This document shows positions 24,001 through 36,000 of a stretch of 64,000 nucleotides of DNA, in pieces (positions within the stretch are counted from its first letter, which is position 1; each line of letters starts with the position of its first letter). Below the pieces are notes generated by a model. That model was not told where the DNA came from. It saw only the letters and a program-made list of their open reading frames with translations, and did not search any database. The stretch covers positions 24,963,001 through 25,027,000 of the forward strand of contig JAVUNC010000004.1 in the NCBI GenBank assembly GCA_032173965.1. Direction: 5' to 3'. Source of the DNA: Sitta carolinensis. Lineage: Eukaryota; Chordata; Aves; Passeriformes; Sittidae. The translations under genes were made by a program, and so were the position numbers.

Positions 24001-27000
24001 AATAGTAGGCTCAGTGTATGCCAGCAAACTGCCCTGGCAGCAGAGAAGGTCAACAGTACCCTGGGCTGTATCGGCAGAAGTGTACTGGGCAGGTAGAGAG
24101 AACTAATTCCCCCTTTACACTTTCTAGACCACAGCTACAATACCATGTCTAGTTTGGGGGCTCGCAGCACAAGATAGATGTTGATAAACTAGGCAAGTTT
24201 TGTAAAATTCTGCTGTCTGTGTTTTCTTCCTGTCATTACTGCCAAAGCTGAACCTACTGCTTACCAGATTTTCAGCTCTTTTCCAGAAGAGCTGTTCTCC
24301 AGTGAGTTGGCCATCATCCTTTAGCATTCTGTCACAGTTACAGGACTTCACAGTTGTCCTTGGTGAATTTCAATTACAGTTAGTCACCTAAATTTCTCCT
24401 GCAGCCAAAGAATATGGGTGGCACAACACTAGCCAAGCACCACATGCGGTGTAGCACAGTCCAGGCTTGGCTTACTCAGGTTTACTGTAAATAGAATTCT
24501 TAGCTGCTTGCATTTTATAGTGAGCAGTGAGCTGGTTAGCATCACTCCAACCTTCCAACAGCTTTTCAGCCATTTAATTTAACCTGGACTATAAAGTTGC
24601 AGTTTAGATATAGGGATCCGTTATAAAAAGTCTTGTCAAAGCCAAGACAAATGACATCTGCTGTTCCTTACTCATTCATTTTTGTGACAGAAAGCAGACA
24701 TGTTGGTTAAAAACAAATAAATTATTCAAGAACACTAAGCTCTATGACTTTCCTAGGGTCTAAAGTGAAACTGCCTGACCTGTTGTTCCCCACACATCGT
24801 TATTGCTCCATCAGAAGATGGATGGAGGACTTGCCTTTAAGTCATCAGGAGCCTCTCCTGAGTAGCCTTCTTGCAATGGTGGAGAGTGGGTCCATAACTT
24901 CAGCTCTCAGTACCCTTAGATACACTCTGTCAGGTTTCACAGACTTGCATGAGAGGATATTTCTTGGTAGATCTCTTACTGAATCCTTTTTGACTACTTG
25001 ATAGTTCTTTGCTTCCTTAAATAAGCTTTATAAGGTGTAAACGTCTGGAACTTTATCAGTAAAGATGAGCGTAAAATGTGAAAGTTAGACTTGCTCTCAA
25101 ACTTGCATTTGTCTCTAATTTGGGGCATTACTCTTTGAAGCTAAAATACTTAAGATCTAATTGATTTCTGTTTACTTTTGAAAATTTGTGAAGTAAATAT
25201 GTAATGCTCCTTTTTTTGTTTACTATGTCCTGCCATGTAGCAAACATAATTAAACTGCATTTTTTAATATTACATAGAAATGCTACAGCAATTATATTTC
25301 AGTGACAGCATAATTGGACTCAAAAGTTCTCTGTATCTGCAGATTCAAAAGGCAAAGCATGGGAATTTCAAAATACTTTTGGGTAAATCTGTCAGTTTTC
25401 AAGTTAGATTTTTTTTTTTTGCCTCCTGAAGCCTTTATTCAGCTCTTCGAGGTGTGCTCTGTGACTGAACCCTTTTCTGTGTTGGGCTCGAATTTAAGTA
25501 AACTTTCAGAAAAGCAAGCTTAGGCAAAATACTGAACATCAAATTCTTTGTATTGTGAATTTTCTTTCCGGGCTGCTGCGGTTCCACAACGCGTACGCTG
25601 GTCATTTTACCCGCCGAGTGTGGAGTTGGCAGTAGCTTTCTCAGTTTCGTGTCCTGCGAGCTGACACCCAACAAGTCACGGTGGCGGGTTTAGTTCTGGC
25701 CAGCACACGGGTGGTGCGGCGAGGCCTGGGAGCCAGCCCTGTGCCCGGGGCGGCCGAGCCGGAGCCCGCCCGGGCGCTTTCCCTGCCGGCCGGGAGCCCG
25801 CCCCGTGCCCGGGGCAGCCGAGGCGGAGCCCGGCGCGCCCGGGCGCTTTCCCGGCGGCCCGTGCCCGAGCTCGGCCCGCCCGGGCGCTTTCCCCGCGGCC
25901 CCGTGCCCGAGGCGGAGCCCGGCCGCCCGGGCGCTCTCCCCGCGGCCCCGTGCCCGAGGCGGAGCCCGGCCCGCCCGGGCGCTTCTCCCCGCGGCCCCGT
26001 GCCCGAGGCGGAGCCCGGCCCGCCCGGGCGCTCTCCCCGCGGCCCCGTGCCCGAGGCGGAGCCCGGCCCGCCCGGGCGCTCTCCCCGCGGCCCCGTGCCC
26101 GAGGCGGAGCCCGGCCCGCCCGGGCGCTCTCCCCGCGGCCCCGTGCCCGAGGCGGAGCCCGGCCCGCCCGGGCGCTCTCCCGGCGGGCGAGGCTGCGGCT
26201 GCAGCTCCCGGGCGCGGCCGGCGGGGGGCGCGCTGGGACGGCGTTCCTGCGGCCTCGCTGTATCTGTGATCTGCAGCTCAATCTTTTACATCTGGTGCAA
26301 GGTTTTCAGTGTCTTAGGCAATATTTTGTTTTGTCCATGGTGTTGGGACTATACAGGTTAATCTTTCAGTCATTAGACTTCATTCCATAAGATTTAACAT
26401 CAACTAAACCAAGTATCTGACCATAAATGAGCAATTAAATTTTTCTTGTTAATTGTTGAGACTGCTTACCATTGGTTTCTGTGGTCAATTCCATGTTCTT
26501 GTTTTCTTTCCCTGGTTTTTTAGTTAATTTTCTTCCTGAAGTCATTGTATTTCTACTAGATGGACATATGTTCCTTTTTTAATAATCTATGTTAAAAGCT
26601 TTTTGTCATCTTTAAAAGATGAGTGATTCTTTCTTTCTTAATATTTTTTACCAGCTAGTGTTGATCTTGGAAAATAACGCTATCTGGATTTACCAAAAAA
26701 GCAAAAAAAACCTGTTGCTAATTAACTAGCTGCTCATTTGTTTTGAAAACTGATTCTGTTTCCCTGTCTTTCCAGCTTTCTGCAATCATTGCTTCAGCAT
26801 TTTCCCTCAAGTCTTCTATAACCTGAAATACTGCAGATGTATCATCATCAGTGGACAGATGGCTGTAAAAGTCATCCTGTTTTAGAGCTTTGTTTTTTCC
26901 CTCAATGGGGTTGTATTCATCACACCTAACCTTAATGCAACCAGTATTCTAGTTTAAAAATCTTTGTGTTTGAACTTTTCCTGCAAATATTGTGTATTGG

Positions 27001-30000
27001 ATCTCTGTAGATACCATTTTACCAGCTGGATATTTAGAGCATTGTCCTGAATTCGATACTGTAAGAAGAGCACAGCCTACTCCTGGTACTCTGGAGCCAT
27101 AGTAGCACAGGGGTTCGGTCATAAAATTTTTATTCTTGTCAGCACTGCTATGAAATTGCATGTCCTTGTTTTACAGGTTCCTTGTAGAAAAGACGTGTTC
27201 CAGGTTTTAGCTAATACCTCAAGGTTATGTCTAAAACTTTTCAAGGAGAGGATATAGCATGTTACAGTCTTATTTCCCTCAGAGTTGTATTCTAGTTGAA
27301 TTTTCTTTGTTGTCAGATCTAGCTTATGTTGAGTTGTGTGTTCCCTGCCTGGCAACAAATCCAATTCTTCAGCAAGCTTAAAATAACAAACCACAATTCT
27401 ACTATAGGCTGCAATAAAAATTAATAAACAAACCATGTTACTTACTCTTTGTAGTGCCACAGCCTTAAAAATTAGTTATGCTAGGTGGTAACTGTGCAGC
27501 TTACTGCAGAGTTAACAGAATTAGTGACACATGGCTCTATTACCTTCCACAGCATATCTGTTACACCAAACTATGACTGAGAAGTAGATGAAAGCAGCAA
27601 CAGAGTACCATGCTAACATGATGATTTTATCTTTAGGCCTTGTGGTGGTATCTCTAGTGAAAGCTGTGTGTGTTTAGCACATGTGGAGGCAAGTATATTC
27701 TGAAAATCATTCTGCATGTTATGGCTTTTCTGTATGTGAACTTAAAATATAGTGAAAACAATTCAGATTTGCTTCTACTTCAGCTCACGTCTACCTGATT
27801 TAAATGGCGATATAAGTTTTGGTTGTCTCACACATCAGGAACAAGCTGAAACCCTGTTACTGCTTACTGTCTATGTTCTAGCTGGTAAACCAATGAAAAA
27901 ATAGAGGCTTGAGTAAAAAAATATATTGGTTGGGAATGCTTCTGCAGTTGTCTGCTCTTGCAGCAAGATAAAGCAATAAAATAGCTTTGAAAAATATTTG
28001 ATGCGTTTTTTGACATAATTTGTCTGTAAAGAATGATTCCTATATAGCTCACCTTTGCTGTTTTCCTCTGTAACAACATTTCCTCCTGTGGTTTGGAATG
28101 GTCTTTCTCAAAATAATAAAAGTAATAAGAGGCATAGTGCTTCCTGAGTAGTAGAGATCTGACTTTATAAATCCTAACCCTGTTAGTGATACCTTTGCGA
28201 TAAAAATTCTTGTCTGTGTTTTCCTAGACTTGCCTTGTTTGTGAAGTTTCAGTCAGAATAGCAGTGCTGTATACACTTGTGTACTGTGTTAAATTAAAAG
28301 TATAGTTTAATCAACTCTTATGATCTGGTTATGCAGCATTAAATTAGTAGGCCCCACAAGTGGTTAGAAACAGACAGCTGAAGATACTTTGAACATTTGT
28401 AAAGATTTTTTCATGCCTCTTGCTGACTGCAGACCCATGAAACTGCAGCTCTGTAATGAAGGAGGGCAGTGTCAGGTATACTTACTTAATTTTCTTTTTA
28501 GAAAGATTTTATTTATCTGCAAGATGAAGTAAAACATCTTTGGTGTATGAGGTGATTCTAAACCAACCTTAGAACTGCACCGTATGAGTTAAAACAGGTA
28601 GCCCAAGTTTCTCAAGCTAGTGCTAATAAATGACATTTTTCTGACAAAAATATAAATTGCTATTTGTAGGTATCTTTTACAGTGCATTTAAATGCTTGTA
28701 ATGACTAACAGTTTCATATATATATATGTACACAAATATAATATTTTTATTATTGTGTTTTATTATTTAAAACTTGAATCAAAAGAATATGTAAATTTAG
28801 GAAAATAAAGTAGACCTATCAGCGTAGTCAGTGAATTTAATACACTGTTTATTACACTAGAAGATAATGTGTCACTGCAGTGGTCAAAGAGTCACTATGG
28901 AGAAGACATATTCACTTAGTGTTTGAATATTGAAGTTCTGGATGTGTCATTCCTAAAACAGGATTTGCCTCTTTAATGAGCAAGGTGAATGGTGAGAATG
29001 GTTTATGTTTTTGTTGGCTTATTTGACCTCTTTGAGCTACCTGTCAGTCCTGAGTAATTTTCTCAAAAAAAGTGAGGATTTACTCAGTCTTTGTTATATC
29101 AACCAAGTCATCAAAAATTCTCAGGAGCACATTCATTAAATCCAAACAGACTATTTCAAAAAACTTTTCCAACCTAGTTTATTCTGTGATTCTGCGAAAT
29201 TCTAGTTTATGTTTGGTTTGTTTGTTTGTTTGTGTTTGGTTTTTTTTTGTTTGTTTGTTTGTTTGTTTTGGTTTGTTTGTTTTGTTGTGTGTGTGTGTGT
29301 ATGTGTGTGCGTGTGCATCGTAGACTGTTATGTTAAGCTCTTTTTGTTTCGAGTGGAGGGGATTTTTGTTTGGTTGGTTTTTTTGGTGGGTATGTTTAAG
29401 TGTACTTGGTTAATCATTAGGACTATGTGAAAAATAGTTGCATTTTTATTAAAAACGTTTGGGAATCGACAGAATCTTGTTTCTGAGTATTTGGTGATAT
29501 GCAAAAATTAAGCATGCTGTTTTAAACATATTTGCTGTGTTTTGGTTCAAAAACAACTTGAAATGTTTTTAGGATTTGAAATCTAATATTTGAGTTAAGC
29601 AATGATGTTTTATGGAGACTGTCTTGGTTTTTTGTTATTTTTTTTTAAATTATTTTATATTTTGTTGCATCTAGACTTGACTGTTTAGCTTGTATAACTT
29701 GTGTTCTATCACCTGTTTCTACCCAGAAGCCCTGATGGAGTTTTGTGACTTTCCTTGCGTGTTGCTTTTGATCTCTCTGATCTCTTTTGGTCTCTTTGAT
29801 GCTTGTTTGGTGTAAGGTTGGCATGTCTTACCATCCAGTTGTATTTCCATAGTGGTGATATTCTTGAAAAATATTGAGCTGGCCCATGGTAGCTTGACAC
29901 TGTTGAAAGGTGCTTTTACAATTGTCTGCTCAAGAGCAAGGCAAATGCTCCCGTACAGTATCACTTTCTGCTGTAGATAAAAGGGGGCTAGTTTGGTGTA

Positions 30001-33000
30001 AATTGTGGTCCATGTACGCATTGCCTTCTTCATCTGGAGTGCTTTATAGATATGACATTCAGTGAAGAGCAACTGAAGTGGGAGTGGATGTCAGAGACAG
30101 AGCTGAAGTGGCTCTTTCTGAAAATAAGAGGTATTTGGCCTTACTTGGCAGAAAACAACCTCTTGCTAGATGTTGCAAAAGAGTCAGTCATCTTTAATAC
30201 TGCTTCACTGGTAGTAAGTTTTCTGTACGTTTTGTTTATATATAGATTATTTCATTGGAAAGTATAGTAAAAGATAAATTAATGGGCTAATTAAAAACCA
30301 AAAAATACAATTGAAAAACCTGCATGACAATTTAGTATGTCTTTTAGAGCATATGGCTAAGAATATTGCAATCGCTTAAAACCCTGCACACTGGTTTTGA
30401 TTTACTCTCTTCATTTTCCTTTCATTCTATACCACTTGGTAGGGCTGGTAATGAAATTAGGAATGCCGGAGTGAAACAGCCTGGGAAGAAGAGGAGGGTC
30501 ACAGCAAGGTGGCATTTTGGTGTTTTGTCTTTGTTTCCCACCACCCAAATCTATTTTTATTGTCAGTATATAAACTTTTCCCAGGTTGAGTCTGTTTTGC
30601 CCATAATGGCAACTGATAAGTAATCCATGGACTTGTAGATTTATTTTCTCCCACCTTCCTTTTGAGGAGGGGAAGTATGTGAATGGCTGGGTGGGAGTTT
30701 GGCACTTAGCCAAGGTGTATCCACTAAATAGTTCTGTGACCAGTTCTGACATTCTTTGGAGTAAAGAGAGTTACATCAAACAAATCTCTTCTTGTCAAGC
30801 TGTGACTGGTGCCATGGATTCTGAACAGGGCACTCCCAGCAAGGGCGAGGTCTTGGCTGGTGGCTTGGCTTCTATGCATAGTGGTTCTCTCTGGGCTCAG
30901 CCTTTGCACTGTTAAATGTTCATGGGTGAGGCACCGCCTCCTATCCAGGGCTATTATTTTTTATTTATTTGTCGCATTGTAATGTAGGCACTTGGCATAA
31001 GCTGTCAGTGGCCTCCTTAGTGATGTTGTCTCTTTGGCCTTCCCTATATCTAAGGCCCACCTGCTGTTGTTGCCTGAGGTGCTGTCATTGTTTTGCATTT
31101 TGGCCTCGTGTAAGAACGCAAAGCTCTTATGAGTTCATCCATTCTTCTTGGTTTTGTCCCACCCATGCCTAAACCATTAGAACAAGGCAGATGTTGTTTT
31201 TTGGGCAAGCTTACACCAGTCATCTGTGCTTTCTACATTTTGCCAGTGTGTACTGGTGTCATCTAAAGAGCTAGAGCTGGATGAATGTAGTAAAATTCTT
31301 ATTTTCTGAGTGACACTTCCAAGCACACTTGGACAATACATAGTTGTTTCTGTCACTTCTTGAAGGCATTAGGTACAGAAGGCTCAAATAAAAGAAAATA
31401 AGGATATTTTATTGCATGTGTTCTTCTGTTTTGACTTATGGAATCGACCTTAACAAAAAGAGATAATATTTTAGACAAATAATTTCTCATTTAACTTTGT
31501 TTTCTAAAGTCATATTCTGTATAGGCTGAGGAGTGACTGTGATTGCTCTGGCATTTTGTGGGAATTGTTTTCTGCTTTTTCCTAACCTCTTCCATTATCT
31601 CTTGCACATAGATGAAAACAATATGATTTTCCCAACCTTGGTAACCTTAGTGTCCTAGATAATTTTTCTCCTCCTTGAGTATTCTGTACAGGCTTAGTCA
31701 TGGTAAAGACACAAAATAGAAGCCAATTTTCTATGCAATGGACTTTCACATGATTTTCAGTAACCATTGGAGAAAATTTTGTAAAGAGCAAAATTAAAGA
31801 ACTGTGCAGGTTTGGGATCTGTGTTGTTATGGTCATAAGGATGATGCAATGTGCTGAGTGTGTAGGAAGCATGCTTAATAGGACTTGTGAACGCTGTTTC
31901 AAGAAAAAAGAAAGTAGCTGATGGGTATATATAAAAAAGTGTCACTCAGTTCAGCTGGTCCCAGCTTAGTGAGAGCTTTGGAGCCATTTTGGTGTCCAAG
32001 GGTTATTACAAACCAATCTGCAAAAGAATTAGTAAGCTAACTATTGTTTGATAAGTGATTTTAAAATTTTTATTTGCTGTTGCTGTGTTGATAAACTACC
32101 CAGAACATGACTGATAGGATATGTATTTGGATCTAGTAACTTCCAGCTTTTAATTGTGTATAGACCTTATTCATTTTGTACTATATTCAACAATGGCTTT
32201 GCTGAATTATGTAGGAAGTAGCTTTTTATGTACTTTATGTGCTCTTTCTCTACACGGGTTATTTTCAGTTATAAGAGCATGCAGCAAATAATTGTGAGCA
32301 GCTTAGAGATCCTTTAGGGCTTTATAATTACTCAGCAGCCATGGTGAAACAGATTTGATGCTAGCAGCAAGAGTTCCTTGGCTAATATAAATACTTGAAC
32401 TACTGATTACAGCCTCTGATCCTCTGCCAGTAGTAATTACATCCTCTGTTTCTCTGCCCTGAGGGTGCTGAACTGCTGTAACTTAGGAGAAACCAAACTT
32501 CTGTGGTCTGTTGCCAGACTTGGCCAATACCATTGTATATTTTCATGGCTCCCAATGGATCATAAACTGTGGTGTGAGGAAAGTTAGAATGATACAAGAG
32601 CTAAGGATATTTGGTAACAGGCTTTGCTTAACAATATGTTGGTTTTGCTTCAGAAAATGGATACCAGATATGTTCAAAGACTAATGTTTGGAGAGTACAT
32701 TCTTCATAAAAACTTTTTTTTAGTACTTCCTGTATTTGAAGGCATTGCTGTAAAGTAGCTTACCTTACCTTCTGAAATGCACTTGCAGTACCTGATTCAG
32801 TATTTATTTGGCTTGGTTTTCCTTTGTACATTCATCGGTCTTCAAACAACTTATATCTTTCAATCCTGTACTTTTGGTTGCTGGACTCCCTAATCTTCTG
32901 GTGCCTGTTTTTGTGTGTGTGGAGTTCTTGAGGTGGCTGCACAGTGTGTGTGTACAGGCAGGACATGGTCAGCCTGGCTGCGAGGGGCTGGGAAGGAGAA

Positions 33001-36000
33001 CATCCCTGGGGCTTGAAGCCACCAGCTTCAGCTTCACTTTAGCACTTGCTGTGTGCACTTCTGCTCTGAAAGGCACTGAGCCACACGCCTTCAAAAGGGT
33101 CAAACAGAGGTCCCACTTCCATAAGTTCTAAGGCAGCATTTGTTTTATAAATAGGTAGCTTTTTTGAAGGCTTGGTTTTCTGCTTCATTAAATTTACTCC
33201 TAGGGGAAATGTTCTTATGTCAGAGTGTATTTGTTTATTCAGAAGTAAAATGTTTGTAATAATTGAAAATGCAAATAATCACTAAAAAAAAATAGAGCAT
33301 TGCAAGTTGTTGGAGTTGCTAGTAGTTTTTCTTGATACAAGTGTCCTTTCCTGTTTTGTAAAGAAAATACTTAAACATTAACTCTTAGACATGTCTGGGA
33401 AGTGTCATTGCTGTTAGTGGCAATTGAGAGCTGAGATGAAGTAAAATGTTGAAAAACGATGATAAGTAGGCTTAGATTAATGCTAGGTTTTAGCTGTATG
33501 AAATTTGAGTGCCTGTCATGCTTTTAGCTGTACTCACTCAAGATAAGAATGTAATCACTGGTGCTTGAACATATGGGAAACTGGGACTTAGAACTCTTAT
33601 CAAAAGCTGGCAAGATTTGATTTTGCTTCCTAATAAAAGATAATCAATATTGTAAAATATGCACAAATGAGCAAATGTGTTCCAAACAGCTTTTTACTTT
33701 TAAAAGCTGCATATTTTTTAAGTTTTAGCAACAAAGCAATCATTTTCAAGCAGTACCACATATTGAGAGAATAAAACAATTGAAATTCAAATGCTGCCTT
33801 CTGAGTTTTGAAAGTAAGAGCTTGGTGTCATGCCAGCTGTTGTAATAAAATCTTTTCTATGTTGTTAGTTACTAAAGATCAGGTATGGAATTCCTAAGGA
33901 TTATTTGAACTTATTGAAATTGTATAGTAAATTTGTCAAGGGAAAAAAGTAAATATATGGAGATTGGAGAAGTTCATTAAACACAGAAAAATATTTTGCA
34001 ATACTATTGTTTTTCCTTAGATGTTAGTGTCTCTATCTTATTGTTTAAAGACTGAATAAGAGCACAGCCTTGATAAGTGTCAATTTAAGTAAGTAATCCT
34101 GGTCTCTAAGAACAAGTGATTTTAAGATCTTTTGTTAATAATTTTTCCTTGAAGGAAATCTAAGAGTAAAATGATCTTGTTTCCAAAAAATCCCTTCATT
34201 TCATCCTCCTGAAAAAGGATTTGACAATCTTGTTAGAATTTGTAAGGAAAATCATGAGTAACTTAAAATTTCCCTACAATGCAGATGAAAATACGGACTT
34301 TGGAGGCTACTTAGAGAATGGAAGCCCTTATATGCAAAACAGGAAGGCTTAGTAGTTCAGAAATATTTGGACTGTATTATGGGCTGTATTATATATTTGG
34401 TTTTCAGCAGGTTACCCAGAGAGATTGCAGAGTCTCCATCCTTGGAGATTCAAACCCTGCTGGACAGTCCTGGTCAAACAGCTTTAGATGACCCTGCTTG
34501 ATCCGATGATCTTCAGAGGTGCATTCAAGCCTTGGCCACGTTGTGAATTAGAGTTGTTGTAATCCAGATACACAATACATAATTCAGACAGTGTTTCTTG
34601 ATGTTCAGATGGGATCTCCTGTGTTTCAGTTTGTTGTCCTCATTTCATCTGGTCCTGTCACTGGTCGCCAGTGGAAAGAGCTTGGCTCTGTCCTCTTTGC
34701 ACCTTTCCTTCATGTATTTATATGCATTGGTAGAATCCTCCAGAGCCTGCCTTCCTTCATGCTGAACAGTTTCAACTCTCCCAGTCTTTCCTCAGAACAG
34801 ATGCTCCAGTCCCTTCATCTTTGTGGCCCTGTGCTGGTCTTTCTCTGGTATGTCCATCTCTTTTGTAGAGGGGAGCCTAGAACTTGGACAAATAATTGAT
34901 TCCCAGTATTGAAATCCTATTATTAATAAAATCTAAATATCTCTTCTGCAGTTCTGTAATAAAACTGATTTATTGTAACTTATTCTTACACAGTAGCAGG
35001 CATTTATTTCCTGTAGTGCATAGGATGTTAGTAACAGGGTTTGTAAAAGAAAAATACCTAACAGTTTTTAACTGAAGGTTTTTATGAAGGCCTACATTGA
35101 TGAAACCTTGTAGTAGTAATGATGACTATGGAAAATGAGATTTTAATCAAGTGTATTGGATGGGTATATAGAGAGTTCTTTTCTTTTTGACTATGTAGCC
35201 TGCAGCATCGGAGAACTTTTGCTAATGTGATTGTTCTTAAAGCAGTCTTGGAAGACAATGCTAGACTCATGAAGTTTGTGATGGGAAACACCTACCATGG
35301 TTTATGCCTGTGACTTTGAGGGTCTTTAAATAATAATCTTTCATATGGTCTAACCAATTGCTTCTTGTATGATATTGGCTAGTAGATTCTACCAAGAAGA
35401 GATTTTATGAAGAGATTTTTTGGCTTTCTTAATTTCCTTCTCACGAATGAAGTGCAAGGGGCAGGGTGTGTGTATCTGAGACTTTAAAATCATAACATTA
35501 AGACCTTGGGGAAATCAGTGCTGTCTGAGTAACCTTCTCCCACTTCAGTAATGCTCCATGGATGCAAGTTAATTAAAACATCATTGTATAGTTGAACTGA
35601 GGAACACATTCTAGGTTACTTTGGAATACTGGAATCACCACTTAGTCTGTGAACCTGTGAGAAAGACTGGAAAAGCAACAAACTGTTCATAAATAATGCC
35701 AGAAGAAGAAGCAAAAGATCTGCATGCAGCCGAAGAATAGTAAGCAGTAATGAAGAGATAAAGAACTGTTTGCATGGATCAGAAGTTCATAGTAAAATAA
35801 AGTGAAATAAAAGAAACTATCTCATTTTCCATGCTTGCTGCGAAGGCGAGTCTTCCAGTACACTGTTTATTTGGTTTGAAAATAATAGGCATCTGGGGAT
35901 TGATACAAAAAAAGGACTGAGGACTAAATTAAAAGTTGAGAAAGTTCTCTATAAAGACCGAGTCAGTGATGAAACAATTGATAAAATCACTGAAGAACCT

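Noticed and set aside
25676..26390. Long Pro/Arg/Ala-rich open frames (146-226 codons) on both strands
   Set aside because: They read a 48-bp tandem repeat, which stays open in several frames because 48 is a multiple of three. There is no domain, and both strands are open equally.
27119..27460. 113-codon minus-strand open frame
   Set aside because: It has no recognised motif and lies in AT-rich intron without splice or promoter context. It is best treated as chance.
29211..29316. Repeat array considered as CRISPR-like
   Set aside because: It is a simple TTTG/GT microsatellite with no spacers, in a vertebrate intron.
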